Shown: one piece after another, positions 8,281 to 17,247 of the stretch | Position numbering within the stretch: the stretch's first letter is position 1 | Layout: each line of letters begins with the position of its first letter | Notes under the pieces: generated by a model | Seen by the model: the letters and a program-made list of their open reading frames with translations, nothing else | Database searches by the model: none | Told to the model about the DNA's origin: nothing | Made by a program: the position numbers and the translations under genes | NCBI GenBank assembly: GCA_963678465.1 | Contig: OY782858.1 | Location: forward strand, 2,170,001 to 2,234,000 | Reading direction: 5' to 3' | Source: Paludibacter sp963678465 | Lineage (GTDB): Bacteria; Bacteroidota; Bacteroidia; Bacteroidales; Paludibacteraceae | DNA length: 64,000 nt

Positions 8281-9675
8281 CTAAAAGCTCAAATCACTAA
8301 TGTTCAGAGCCGTACTTCCCTTTACATTTGCCGAAATTCTCACCGCGCCAGGCACCAGCGAAAGACCGGTTACAGTTACAGAATTGAGTGCTCCCTGTAA
8401 CGTCACGCCGTCATAAACAGCATAGTTAGTTAACATTTTATTGGCTTCCGCTTTCATTTTATCCAAATCCTCTTTCACCGAATAAGTAAGATAGGGCGTT
8501 AATTTATTGAGGATTACACCATGCAGCAACCAATTGGCCGATTTCAACAAGGCATTCTTTGTTTTCAGGTCGAACTCAGGTTGTTGAATTTCCACTGCAG
8601 TTTTGTCAGGATTATACACCATATTTCCTGTAAAATAAATCCGTCCTTTGACCGACCCTTTTACATCAGCCATAAAAACAGCCCTGCCCTCGCTTCCGAA
8701 AATTGATAAATCGGTAATTGTGATTGATTTTTTTCCTTCAGTGAAAGTTTTATTCAGCAACTGCGCTTTTGCCATTTCTGAAATTTTTTCAAAGGTAGCA
8801 TCAGCGGCAATGTTCACATTAAACTGCTGAGGAGGACGCTGTACATATTTAAAAGCGGGCATAGCTGTAGTTGGATTTGTAGCCGGTTTTACGCCCATGA
8901 ACGATTCGATTTGAGCATAAAGCGATACCACCATATTCAGATTTGTGCCAACAGTTGAAAATGGAGACACATACACATCTTTAGGTGTAATGCGCACCCA
9001 AAGATTATTCTCTTCGTTCACCTGAACCGGTTTCTGCACTTCAGTCCATGCCATGGCAAGATATTTTTTCATATCCACCATCTGACTTAATGCCAAATCT
9101 ATCTGATCAGTAATTATTTTTTCGCTTTTTGAAAGCGCTATATTGGCAATCGGAGTCACTGGTACCGTAATTCCAATGAGGTTGATTCTTGGAGTTTCGA
9201 TCCATTGAAAACCGGACGATGCAGTTTTAGCTGTTAATTTCCAGTTTTTATCAATGCCAATGGTGGTTTTGTAGCTAAGCGCTATACTTCCATTTGCTTC
9301 GTAATGATCGCTTACCGTAAAGCCAAATTTTTCGACTTTCCACGCAAAGCGCGACCAAACCTTGAGCGGCACCTTGTACTCAATAACATTATTATTAACG
9401 GTAAACGAAAAGTTTTGAGCCTTCCATATCTTCACGCTTAAATCCTGATTATTAAGGTTATTCCCTTCGAAAATCAGACCATTCATTTTTTTGTTGACTG
9501 CCGCCTCTAACTTTTTTATGTCGATAGAAATCTGCAATGGAAACTCCGACATTGCGGGAGTAAGCGTAGAAGGGAGATACGATTCCTTTGGTTTTTCGAT
9601 CTGTGTTGATGTTTTACAAGAGCTAATCAACAAGACTATAGCCGAAAGTAAAAGAAGAATTTTAGTAGTTCTCAT
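8281..9675 (-). CDS. DUF4403 family lipoprotein
   Basis: A 464-residue exported protein of unknown function. The N-terminus is a hydrophobic signal followed by LISSCK, a lipoprotein box, so it is probably attached to the periplasmic or outer membrane. The remainder is rich in beta strands with alternating patterns (for example EYKVPLKVWSRFAWKVEKFGF and the repeated TGLSLV/ISDLS strands near the C-terminus), consistent with the elongated lipid-transfer-like fold expected for DUF4403. This assignment is from pattern memory and was not searched. The gene lies between ssb and lon, all on the minus strand but with separate gaps, so it is probably monocistronic. Confidence 0.75.
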   Translation of the reverse strand: MRTTKILLLLSAIVLLISSCKTSTQIEKPKESYLPSTLTPAMSEFPLQISIDIKKLEAAVNKKMNGLIFEGNNLNNQDLSVKIWKAQNFSFTVNNNVIEYKVPLKVWSRFAWKVEKFGFTVSDHYEANGSIALSYKTTIGIDKNWKLTAKTASSGFQWIETPRINLIGITVPVTPIANIALSKSEKIITDQIDLALSQMVDMKKYLAMAWTEVQKPVQVNEENNLWVRITPKDVYVSPFSTVGTNLNMVVSLYAQIESFMGVKPATNPTTAMPAFKYVQRPPQQFNVNIAADATFEKISEMAKAQLLNKTFTEGKKSITITDLSIFGSEGRAVFMADVKGSVKGRIYFTGNMVYNPDKTAVEIQQPEFDLKTKNALLKSANWLLHGVILNKLTPYLTYSVKEDLDKMKAEANKMLTNYAVYDGVTLQGALNSVTVTGLSLVPGAVRISANVKGSTALNISDLSF

Positions 9676-9678
9676 ATT

Positions 9679-9706
9679 AAATAGTTACGAGTAAATAGTT
9701 ACGAGT
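9679..9706. repeat. Two exact 14-bp tandem repeats upstream of the DUF4403 gene
   Basis: AAATAGTTACGAGT occurs at 9679-9692 and again at 9693-9706, directly in front of the DUF4403 start codon. Replication slippage could change the copy number. Confidence 0.85.
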
Positions 9707-9839
9707 TACAAAGACTGTTTATCTGAATTTTACTTTCAGAAAGCAGGTCATTAAGTATAATTACCTACCTATATGTTTTTGGGATTTAAAATATTCTGCA
9801 AAATTAACAACAATTTTCGGTAACAAAGCCGATACAAAC

Positions 9840-9867
9840 AAAAAAGGTGAATTAATTCACCTTTTTT
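9840..9867 (-). terminator. Rho-independent terminator after lon
   Basis: A near-perfect palindrome, AAAGGTGAATT/AATTCACCTTT with flanking A and T runs, sits 5 bp past the lon stop on the minus strand. Confidence 0.88.
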
Positions 9868-9871
9868 ATTC

Positions 9872-12301
9872 TCAACTTACCTTCTCGTTAAGCAATGCAA
9901 AATCTATCACCTCCATTATGTCCGAAACATAATGAAATTTAAGGCCTTTCAGATAGACCGGCTTGATTTCGTCGATATCCTTCTGATTATCGGCACAAAG
10001 TATTATATCGGTAATTCCGGCTCTTTTGGCAGCAAGAATTTTTTCTTTAATACCCCCTACCGGAAGCACTTTTCCACGAAGTGTAATCTCACCTGTCATG
10101 GCCAGGTTTTTACGTACTTTTCTTTTTGTAAATGCAGATGCCAGCGCTGTCACCATAGTAATCCCGGCCGATGGACCATCTTTTGGAATTGCTCCTTCCG
10201 GCACGTGAACATGTACATTCCATTCGTCGAAAAGCAATGGATCAATCTCCAGCTTATCAGCATGCGATTTGATATATTCCAATGCCAACATGGCAGATTC
10301 TTTCATTACATCTCCCAAATTTCCGGTCAGCGTCAGACGTGGTGACTTGCTTTTACTCAAACTCGATTCGACGAATAGAATTTCGCCACCCACCTGTGTC
10401 CAGGCAAGTCCGGTAACTACCCCGGCATACTCATTGCCCTGATATTTATCACGGCTGTATCGCGCTGACCCCAGGTATTTCTTTACATCTTCTACCTTTA
10501 GTTCTACATCATACTTCTCATCTGTCGCCACCAGTTTTGCAATTTTCCGCATCAAAGCAGCTACCTGACGGTTGAGCTCACGCACACCCGACTCGCGGGT
10601 ATAGGATTCAATCAAATACTGCAACACCACTTTCGATAACTGCACCTGATCGGTCTTTAAACCATGATTTTCAATTTCTTTTGGCACTAAATGCTTGCGG
10701 GCTATTTCCACCTTTTCTTCCTGAGTGTAACCACTTACCTCTATCAATTCCATACGATCAAGCAAAGGACGGGGAATTGTGTTCAGATTATTTGCCGTTG
10801 CAATGAACATTACTTTCGACAAATCGAAATCAACATCAAGGTAATTATCGTGGAATGCTGTATTCTGTTCAGGATCGAGCACTTCTAGCAATGCCGATGA
10901 AGGATCGCCTTTATAATCGGCATTTACCTTATCTATTTCGTCGAGTACAAAAACAGGATTTGCCGATTCAGCTTTCTGAATATTTTGCATTATTCTTCCG
11001 GGCATAGCACCTATATAGGTACGACGGTGTCCGCGAATTTCGGCTTCGTCGTGCAAACCGCCCAGCGAAACACGTATGTATTTACGATTCAAGGCGCGTG
11101 CCACCGACTTACCAAGCGATGTTTTACCAACTCCCGGAGGGCCATACAAACATATAATTGGCGATTTCATATCACCTTTCAATTTCAGAACAGCCAGATG
11201 CTCAATAATACGGTCCTTCACACTTTCGAGCCCGAAATGATCAGTATCCAACACTTTTTTAGCATTTTTCAGATTGAAATTATCTTCGGTGAATTCATTC
11301 CACGGCAAATCAAGCATAGTTTCAATATAGTTCAATTGCGTAGAATAATCAGGCGAATGCTGGCTTGTACGTTCAAGCTTTTTAAGCTCTTTATCAAATA
11401 TCTTTGCGGCAGCTTCGTTCCATTTTTTTGTACTTGCTCGCTGTCTGAAATCAGCCACATCCTGCTCAGGCGAACTTCCACCCAATTCATTCTGAATGGT
11501 TTTCATTTGTTGCTGAAGGAAGTACTCGCGCTGCTGCTGATCTATGCCTTCTTTTGCTTTGTTTTGAATGGACATTTTAAGCTCCAGAAGTTGCGATTCT
11601 TTATTTAACAGTTCGAGCAACTGATATCCACGCTCCATGATTTCGTCGGTCTCAAGCAAACGAATTTTCTCCTTTACATTCAGTCCGAAATTGGCACAAA
11701 CATAGTTGATAAGAAAAAAAGGATTTTCGATATTCTTGATGGCAAACGAAGTTTCGATCGGCATAATACCTGAGTTATTAACTATATTCGTGGCTAAATC
11801 TTTAATTGACGAAACCAAAGCTTGGAAAATGCCATCGCTACTCTCTTCGGGCGTTGATTCGTCCAAAAGATAAACTTTCGCCTTCATGTAGGGTTTTGCA
11901 GCTGTTTGTTCGCCAAGGCGCAATCTTTTTTTCCCTTCAAGAATTACTGTTGTAGAATTATCGGGCATTTCGAGTACACGAACCACCTTAGCAACAGTTC
12001 CCATCTGATAAAGCTGATCGATGGTTGGATCTTCATCTTTTTTATCCATCTGAGTACAAACAGCAATCAATGTGTCATTTTCGTGTGCCTGACGCACCAA
12101 CTTCAGGGATTTAGGACGAGCCACCGAAACAGGCAACAACACACCGGGGAAAATCACCATATTTCGCAACGGAAGTACAGGTAATATATCTCCCGATTGA
12201 ATGCTTACTTCAGACGAGCTTTCATCGAGCGAAATGATTGGAAAAATATCTGATGAACCCATCATATCTTCCGAAAAAAAATTATCAAAACGATTGTTCA
12301 T
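9872..12301 (-). CDS. lon: ATP-dependent protease Lon
   Basis: AAA+ protease degrading misfolded and regulatory proteins in the cytoplasm; 809 residues, the usual length of LonA. The N-terminal substrate domain (about residues 40-235) starts with ILPVLPLRNMVIFPG. A coiled-coil linker with REYFLQQQMKTIQNELG follows. The ATPase shows Walker A GPPGVGKTSLGKS from residue 387 and Walker B VFVLDEIDK. The C-terminal protease domain has the catalytic Ser711 in DGPSAGIT and a Lys about 40 residues later in the GGIKEKILAAKRAG segment. A strong consensus promoter precedes it and a palindromic terminator follows. Confidence 0.98.
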   Translation of the reverse strand: MNNRFDNFFSEDMMGSSDIFPIISLDESSSEVSIQSGDILPVLPLRNMVIFPGVLLPVSVARPKSLKLVRQAHENDTLIAVCTQMDKKDEDPTIDQLYQMGTVAKVVRVLEMPDNSTTVILEGKKRLRLGEQTAAKPYMKAKVYLLDESTPEESSDGIFQALVSSIKDLATNIVNNSGIMPIETSFAIKNIENPFFLINYVCANFGLNVKEKIRLLETDEIMERGYQLLELLNKESQLLELKMSIQNKAKEGIDQQQREYFLQQQMKTIQNELGGSSPEQDVADFRQRASTKKWNEAAAKIFDKELKKLERTSQHSPDYSTQLNYIETMLDLPWNEFTEDNFNLKNAKKVLDTDHFGLESVKDRIIEHLAVLKLKGDMKSPIICLYGPPGVGKTSLGKSVARALNRKYIRVSLGGLHDEAEIRGHRRTYIGAMPGRIMQNIQKAESANPVFVLDEIDKVNADYKGDPSSALLEVLDPEQNTAFHDNYLDVDFDLSKVMFIATANNLNTIPRPLLDRMELIEVSGYTQEEKVEIARKHLVPKEIENHGLKTDQVQLSKVVLQYLIESYTRESGVRELNRQVAALMRKIAKLVATDEKYDVELKVEDVKKYLGSARYSRDKYQGNEYAGVVTGLAWTQVGGEILFVESSLSKSKSPRLTLTGNLGDVMKESAMLALEYIKSHADKLEIDPLLFDEWNVHVHVPEGAIPKDGPSAGITMVTALASAFTKRKVRKNLAMTGEITLRGKVLPVGGIKEKILAAKRAGITDIILCADNQKDIDEIKPVYLKGLKFHYVSDIMEVIDFALLNEKVS

Positions 12302-12335
12302 TGTAGCAAAGGGTATTTAATATGCCATTATGGCA

Positions 12336-12365
12336 CAAATATACAAAAAGAAAATTACACTCAAA
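12336..12365 (-). promoter_or_regulatory. Bacteroidetes-type promoter of lon
   Basis: On the minus strand TTTG (12362-12365) is followed after 18 nt by TATATTTG (12336-12343), 35 bp before the lon start codon. Both boxes match the consensus exactly. Confidence 0.8.
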
Positions 12366-12445
12366 TCAACAAAAACATATATTATATTGATTTTTAATGT
12401 TTTGCGAAAATATCTTTAAAAAGTCCGCTTCTATTTTCAATTGCC

Positions 12446-12610
12446 ATGCCAAAAAAACCACAACTAAATGATGAGCACCTGAGAAATGAATCACTTCAAA
12501 CAAAAAGACGGGCGCAAAGAATTACCGGAATTTACTCCAAAAATTCCCCGGAACATATAAACGAACTGCTAAATAACTATTTTTTTAAAGGAACACATCC
12601 GCATCGATAG
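12446..12610 (+). CDS. Possible small basic protein (54 residues), unsupported
   Basis: An ATG-started frame of 54 codons in the 314-bp gap between lon and the Nim-like gene. The product is hydrophilic and basic, with a central QTKRRAQRITGIYSK segment and a helical SPEHINELLNNYFF stretch. A weak -7 like element (TATCTTTA) lies about 35 bp upstream. Its end abuts the end of the convergent gene at 12616. No family is recognised. It may be real or a chance frame; conservation in related genomes would decide. Confidence 0.3.
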   Translation: MPKKPQLNDEHLRNESLQTKRRAQRITGIYSKNSPEHINELLNNYFFKGTHPHR

Positions 12611-12615
12611 AACTG

Positions 12616-13089
12616 TTACTTTCTATGCGGTTGCCCGAACGATTTGGCTGTCATTTCTGTCACTCTGACCTTCCACACTTTCACATTTTTAAGAGCTGGC
12701 TGCGAATATGTAAAATGCCTGTCGGTATATTTTTGCATAAACCGATTCAGTAAAGCCTCTTTTTCTGTCAAATCGTCGATGAAACTAACTTCGCCATTAC
12801 AAATAACGCTTTTGGCATCCATTCTGTAACTACAAGCCACATCAACGTGCTGATAAACAAGCTTTCCTTCCGAGCAGAAAGTAACACATACGCGATTGTT
12901 TTTTGCAATCAAATCCAAATGCTTTCCGAATGGCCCCGAATGCAGAATAATTTCATCATCGATGTAACCAAAATTCATAGGAATCACATAAGGCTGCTGT
13001 TCGCCATCGGCAATTCCAACAAAGCAGATACTGCAATCGTTAATAACACTTTCCATCTCCTCTTTATCGGAAATAACATAGGTTTTCAT
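12616..13089 (-). CDS. Pyridoxamine 5'-phosphate oxidase-like flavoprotein (Nim-like)
   Basis: A 157-residue cytoplasmic protein of the split-barrel FMN-binding family that includes the nitroimidazole-resistance (Nim) proteins. Typical features are the N-terminal CSICFVGIADGEQQPYVIPM strand pair, the IILHSGPFGKHLDLI segment that contacts FMN, and the VCVTFCSEGKLV strand. Whether it reduces nitroimidazoles cannot be told, as many family members are uncharacterised flavoreductases. It is convergent with the possible small gene at 12446-12610. Confidence 0.82.
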   Translation of the reverse strand: MKTYVISDKEEMESVINDCSICFVGIADGEQQPYVIPMNFGYIDDEIILHSGPFGKHLDLIAKNNRVCVTFCSEGKLVYQHVDVACSYRMDAKSVICNGEVSFIDDLTEKEALLNRFMQKYTDRHFTYSQPALKNVKVWKVRVTEMTAKSFGQPHRK

Positions 13090-13286
13090 ATTTATACTAA
13101 TTGGAATTAAATAAATTAACTGACTCAGAGAGTCATAACATAAAAGGTAGTTTTTTTACCTTACAAAAATAAACAAAAACACCGTAGAAGTTGCTAAAAA
13201 AATCAGTTTAGCTTCCATTCAACACACATTACGATAGAAGAATAAAAAATACTGCACAGTTATGCATTAGTTGTGCAATTTATTTC

Positions 13287-13294
13287 TATCTTTG
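13287..13294 (+). promoter_or_regulatory. -7 box upstream of the DUF2147 gene
   Basis: TATCTTTG, a full match to TAnnTTTG, 27 bp before the start codon at 13322; no good -33 TTTG is seen at the usual distance. Confidence 0.5.
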
Positions 13295-13321
13295 TCACAA
13301 AAATTTATAAACATCATCAAT

Positions 13322-13756
13322 ATGAAAAAAACTCTCATGTCTTTATTGCTTTTGATTGCATTTTCGGTATCAGGTTTTTCACAAATCGATAAAATTGTTG
13401 GGAAATGGAAAACGATTGATGACGAAGATGGAACAGCAAAATCTATTGTTCTCATTTTCAAAGCCACTAACGGCAAGTATTATGGCAAAATCGAGAAGCT
13501 TTTCAAGAATTCTGATGCATTGTGTACCGAGTGCGAAGGCACGAACAAGAACAAACCAAAACTGGGCTTAATGGTGGTAAATGCAATGGAAGAGAGCAAA
13601 GGTACACTTACCGGAGGTACAATACTTGACCCCAACAATGGAAAAATTTACAAATGCAATATCAGCTATAATGCCAAAAACGGAACGCTCGATGTAAGAG
13701 GATCGCTCGACAAGAGAGGCTGGGTAGGCCGATCGCAAACATGGGTAAAGGAATAA
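13322..13756 (+). CDS. DUF2147 family secreted protein
   Basis: A 144-residue exported protein. The ATG at 13322 is preferred over an upstream ATG at 13271, because it begins a classic signal peptide (MKKTLMSLLLLIAF, cleaved near GFSQ) and the upstream codons overlap the -7 promoter box. The mature part matches DUF2147: an early DKIVGKWKTIDDEDG segment, a central YYGKIEKLF strand, a Cys pair in LCTECEG and a C-terminal WVGRSQTWVKE. Function is not established; the fold is a small lipocalin-like beta barrel. The gene stands alone. Confidence 0.85.
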   Translation: MKKTLMSLLLLIAFSVSGFSQIDKIVGKWKTIDDEDGTAKSIVLIFKATNGKYYGKIEKLFKNSDALCTECEGTNKNKPKLGLMVVNAMEESKGTLTGGTILDPNNGKIYKCNISYNAKNGTLDVRGSLDKRGWVGRSQTWVKE

Positions 13757-13850
13757 GAACTAAAAATGAACAGATTACAAAACCCTTAGTTTTTTTAGTC
13801 AAACATAAAAGTTAATTATCCTTAATTCAATGAAAATACATTGCAAATAT

Positions 13851-13882
13851 GTTGTACAACATAAAAATTGCCTTTATCTTTG
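13851..13882 (+). promoter_or_regulatory. Promoter upstream of a short leader or small RNA
   Basis: TTGT (13852-13855), 19 nt, TATCTTTG (13875-13882). The -7 is exact and the -33 imperfect. It precedes the hairpin at 13929-13946. Confidence 0.6.
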
Positions 13883-13888
13883 CACTGT

Positions 13889-13957
13889 GTTTTTCATGGT
13901 ATTAGATTTAAGGTTAACTAAAAGATTGGGTTGTCGTGAGACAACCTTTCTTGTTTT
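13889..13957 (+). ncRNA. Candidate ~70-nt small RNA or leader ending in a hairpin
   Basis: Between the promoter at 13851-13882 and the Gate-domain gene, about 70 nt run without a coding frame and end in GGTTGTC (13929-13935), loop GTGA, GACAACC (13940-13946) and a T-rich tail. Promoter plus terminator with no gene between is what the described Bacteroidales small RNAs look like (the Bacteroidales-1 class has such boundaries), but membership is untested. It could instead be an attenuator for the gene starting at 13973. Confidence 0.45.
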
Positions 13958-13972
13958 ATCCAACTCCATCAA

Positions 13973-14899
13973 ATGAACAGCATACACACCCGCATATACA
14001 GCAGCACAAAAAGCGCATTACCAAAGGCCGGAAAAACAATCTGGTGGCTACTCAAAATCATTCTTCCTATAAGTCTGGCAGTAAGCCTGCTACAATACTG
14101 GGGAATCATTGCCTACATGGCCAGCTTTCTATCACCTGCATTTTCGCTTATTGGCCTGCCCGGCGAATCGGCCATAGTGTTTATTTCCAGCCTGTTTCTT
14201 ACACTCTACGCACCGATAGCCATTATTGCAACGCTGGCGCTTGACATGCGCGAGATTACGATCCTTGCATTGATGTGTCTGATATCTCACAATCTTTTTG
14301 TTGAGTCGGCCATTCAAAAAAAGACAGGCTCGTCTGCTGTTGTAATGTTCGTAATGAGATTTATAACATCATTTGTAGCCGCCTATTTTCTGAACCTGTT
14401 CCTGCCCCAGCAACTTGGCGAAAACAAACTAACAGAAACAGCCATTGTTTTTTCGAATTTTTCGGAGATGCTTATTTTCTGGATCAAAGGAGCTGGCGTA
14501 CTCATCCTTAAGATTGTCCTTATCGTAACGGGATTAATGGTTTTACAAAACATATTGACTGAATTTAAAATTACCGATCTGATTTCAAAAGCATTCGCTC
14601 CATTTATGAAAATCATGGGTCTATCGCCCGACAGTTCGTTTTTGTGGGTGATCAGTCAAATTGTAGGACTTACCTACGGCTCGGCCATAATGATAGAAGC
14701 AGTTGATAAAAAGCAAATTACAGCTCAAAATGCAAACCTGCTCAACTATCATATCGCCATCAACCACTCATTGCTCGAAGACACCTTGCTATTTGTTGCC
14801 ATTGGAGTTCCGGCAGCATGGATGATAGGCCCACGATTTATAATTGCCATCATAGTGGTATGGAGCATCAGAATTTTTTCTAAAAAGATGATTCATTAA
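13973..14899 (+). CDS. Gate-domain (nucleoside recognition) membrane protein
   Basis: An integral membrane protein of 308 residues with about eight hydrophobic segments and two copies of the Gate/nucleoside-recognition fold, as in SpmA/SpmB and nucleoside transporters. Visible blocks are IIAYMASFLSPAF SLIGLPGESA in the first half and DLISKAFAPFMKIMGLSPDS with LTYGSAIMIEA in the second, the paired motifs of this family. The substrate is unknown. The start at 13973 is in the leader described above; a TetR-family gene starts 69 bp after the stop with its own promoter. Confidence 0.8.
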   Translation: MNSIHTRIYSSTKSALPKAGKTIWWLLKIILPISLAVSLLQYWGIIAYMASFLSPAFSLIGLPGESAIVFISSLFLTLYAPIAIIATLALDMREITILALMCLISHNLFVESAIQKKTGSSAVVMFVMRFITSFVAAYFLNLFLPQQLGENKLTETAIVFSNFSEMLIFWIKGAGVLILKIVLIVTGLMVLQNILTEFKITDLISKAFAPFMKIMGLSPDSSFLWVISQIVGLTYGSAIMIEAVDKKQITAQNANLLNYHIAINHSLLEDTLLFVAIGVPAAWMIGPRFIIAIIVVWSIRIFSKKMIH

Positions 14900-14910
14900 C
14901 ATAAATAAGG

Positions 14911-14942
14911 ATTGTAAATCTCCTAACATTTGCATATCTTTG
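14911..14942 (+). promoter_or_regulatory. Promoter of the TetR-family gene
   Basis: TTGT (14912-14915), 19 nt, TATCTTTG (14935-14942), 25 bp before the start at 14968. The same TTGT-N19-TATCTTTG arrangement stands before the preceding gene. Confidence 0.6.
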
Positions 14943-14967
14943 CATAAACATGAATTTTAATTGAACT

Positions 14968-15558
14968 ATGTCGAAAAAAATGTCCAACACAAAAAAAATG
15001 CTCATCGAGGTAGCACGCGAACTATTTGCCAAAAATGGCAAAAAGGATGTTACAATGAACGATATTGCAGAAGCCTCGAAAAAAGGAAGAAGGACATTGT
15101 ACACCTATTTCAACAACAAAGAGGAGATATACAAAGCGGTTATCGACAAAGAACTTGATCAGGTGATCGAAAGATTATACCTTGTAACTGCCGAAACCAC
15201 AGAGCCGGATTTAAAGCTCACCAACCATATCATCACACATCTGGATGCTATAAAATACATCGTCACCCGCAACGGATCGCTTCGGGCCGATTTCTTTCAC
15301 GACATTTACGAGGTGGAACGCACCCGCCGCAAAGTAGATGTAAAAGAGATTGCGCTCATCAAAAATATTCTAATCGAAGGAGTTGAGAAAAGAGTATTCA
15401 AAAATATGGATACAGATTTATCGGCTATGATTATTTTTTATGCCATCAAAGGCCTCGAAGTTCCTTATATTCGACAAAATATCAGCGATGAATTTGAGAA
15501 AAACAAAAAAAGCATTGTTGAATTTGTTTTACAAGGAATTAAAAGAACAAGAATCTAA
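14968..15558 (+). CDS. TetR/AcrR-family transcriptional regulator
   Basis: A 196-residue DNA-binding repressor-like protein. Residues 8-55 form the TetR helix-turn-helix (KMLIEVARELFAKNGKKDVTMNDIAEASKKGRRTLYTYFNNKEEIY is spread over this part, with the recognition helix at GRRTLYTYF). The C-terminal ligand domain is not assignable. It lies 202 bp upstream of the [FeFe]-hydrogenase gene on the same strand, and could sense a redox or metabolic signal for it (inference from position only). No inverted repeat typical of a TetR operator was found in the gap. Confidence 0.9.
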   Translation: MSKKMSNTKKMLIEVARELFAKNGKKDVTMNDIAEASKKGRRTLYTYFNNKEEIYKAVIDKELDQVIERLYLVTAETTEPDLKLTNHIITHLDAIKYIVTRNGSLRADFFHDIYEVERTRRKVDVKEIALIKNILIEGVEKRVFKNMDTDLSAMIIFYAIKGLEVPYIRQNISDEFEKNKKSIVEFVLQGIKRTRI

Positions 15559-15701
15559 AAAAATGTTATCATTTTTTGCTTTCAATTTGATATTTTTTAA
15601 AGCCATATCTATTTGACTATTTAACAGCCAATTATAAGGCGATACGCAACACGAAAAATCAATCTATTCTGCCACAACGGCGGGATTCAATTACGGAATT
15701 T

Positions 15702-15732
15702 TTTCTTTAATGAAAAAGTTGTATTAACTTTG
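15702..15732 (+). promoter_or_regulatory. Promoter of the hydrogenase gene
   Basis: TTTC (15702-15705), 19 nt, TAACTTTG (15725-15732). The -7 is exact and the -33 has one mismatch. The 200-bp gap upstream shows nothing else. Confidence 0.6.
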
Positions 15733-15760
15733 CACACCCAAACATAAAGACTATAAAACT

Positions 15761-17185
15761 ATGGCATTTGTTAACAACACCATGATTGTTCGACGCGAAC
15801 TCATGTCCAAACTCATTTCATTACACAAAGAGGAAAAGTTAATTGAAGAAATTGACCGTATCCCCCTTCGCATGTCGCCCAAAAATGCACAAGCCCGTGG
15901 GCGTTGCTGCATCCACAAAGAAAGAGCAGTACTCAAATATAAAATGCTCCCTATTTTAGGCTATAGCATCGACGAAGAGGAAGATGAGCTTACACCGCTG
16001 TCGGACTATGCAAAGCGCGCCCTCCAACGCACCAAAACAAACAGCTCGATACTTACAGTGGTAGACGAAGCCTGTACAGCTTGTGTGAAAACAAATTATG
16101 TAGTAACCAACCTTTGTAAAGGATGTGTTGCACGATCCTGTTCGATGAACTGCCCCAAAGACGCCATTACTTTTGCTGAAAATGGGCAGGCACATATCAA
16201 CCATTCAAAATGTGTAAACTGTGGCATATGTAAAGAAGCATGTATGTATCATTCCATTGTATACATACCCGTTCCATGCGAAGAAGCATGTCCTGTAAAA
16301 GCCATCACAAAAGATGAAAATGGCATAGAGCACATCGACGAATCGAAATGTATTTACTGCGGCAAATGTATCAATGCCTGTCCTTTTGGTTCCATCTACG
16401 AAGTTTCGCAGGTTTTTGACATTCTTGCAGCCATCAAGCGCAACGAAAAAATTGTAGCGATCATGGCTCCTTCGATCGTATCCCAATTCAACAACACAGT
16501 TGACGAGATTTCCACAGCTGTCGAAAAAATTGGATTTATCGAAGCAATGGAAGTAGCGCATGGAGCTATGGAAACCACCCGACTCGAAGGCATCGAACTT
16601 CAGGAAAAACTGGAGAGTGGACAGCAGTTCATGACTACCTCTTGTTGCCCATCCTACATTGAGCTTGTAACGAAACATATACCGGAAATGAAACCTTTTG
16701 TTTCTCATACAAAATCGCCAATGTATTACACAATAGAAATGGCAAAAGAGAAATATCCGGATGCCAAAATTGTTTTCGTAGGCCCCTGCGTAGGCAAGCG
16801 TAAAGAAGTAATGGACCATCCCGGCATAGACTACATTCTTACTTTCGAAGAAATTGATACCTTATTCACAGGACTATCCATAGAACTTGAAAAAACAGAA
16901 AGAGAGAGAGAAACTGCACCACTCACCGGTCGCGGATTCGCCAGGGCCGGAGGTGTGATTAAAGCGGTGCAAACCATGTATCCGGGGCTTGGAATTCAAC
17001 CTATTTCGGTAGCCAATCTCAACAAAAAAAACATCGCATTGCTGCGTGCCTACACAAAGGGCAAAGCCCCGGGGAATTTTATTGAAGTAATGGCCTGCGA
17101 AGGAGGTTGTATATCGGGTCCTTGCGGCAAAATTGATTATTCGCAAGCGCAAAAGATATTCCGCAAATCGATGGGAGAAATATAA
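15761..17185 (+). CDS. Monomeric [FeFe]-hydrogenase, group B-like
   Basis: Iron-sulfur hydrogenase of 474 residues, probably cytoplasmic, that would take electrons from ferredoxin to make H2 during fermentation. The three H-cluster loops are present: TSCCPSY (Cys295/296), VGPCVGKRK (Cys343) and EVMACEGGCISGPC (Cys446, Cys450). Upstream lie two ferredoxin-type 4Fe-4S units (CVNCGICKEACMY and CIYCGKCINACPFG) and a further Cys-rich stretch CTACVKTNYVVTNLCKGCVARSC. The N-terminal CCIHKERAV segment and GPC in place of the usual GGG after loop 3 point to group B rather than group A (from family knowledge). No HydE, HydF or HydG maturase is in the window, so these must be elsewhere. Confidence 0.9.
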   Translation: MAFVNNTMIVRRELMSKLISLHKEEKLIEEIDRIPLRMSPKNAQARGRCCIHKERAVLKYKMLPILGYSIDEEEDELTPLSDYAKRALQRTKTNSSILTVVDEACTACVKTNYVVTNLCKGCVARSCSMNCPKDAITFAENGQAHINHSKCVNCGICKEACMYHSIVYIPVPCEEACPVKAITKDENGIEHIDESKCIYCGKCINACPFGSIYEVSQVFDILAAIKRNEKIVAIMAPSIVSQFNNTVDEISTAVEKIGFIEAMEVAHGAMETTRLEGIELQEKLESGQQFMTTSCCPSYIELVTKHIPEMKPFVSHTKSPMYYTIEMAKEKYPDAKIVFVGPCVGKRKEVMDHPGIDYILTFEEIDTLFTGLSIELEKTERERETAPLTGRGFARAGGVIKAVQTMYPGLGIQPISVANLNKKNIALLRAYTKGKAPGNFIEVMACEGGCISGPCGKIDYSQAQKIFRKSMGEI

Positions 17186-17192
17186 CAACAAC

Positions 17193-17230
17193 TGATGATC
17201 GGCCTGAAAATTCAGAGCTGATCATCATTT
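17193..17230 (+). terminator. Hairpin terminator after the hydrogenase gene
   Basis: TGATGATC (17193-17200) pairs with GATCATCA (17220-17227), with an inner CTGAA/TTCAG helix, followed by a short T run. Confidence 0.7.
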
Positions 17231-17247
17231 TATAAACCATAAGTTCA

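Noticed and set aside
13271..13321. Upstream ATG for the DUF2147 gene
   Set aside because: The codons overlap the -7 promoter box; the signal peptide starts at 13322.
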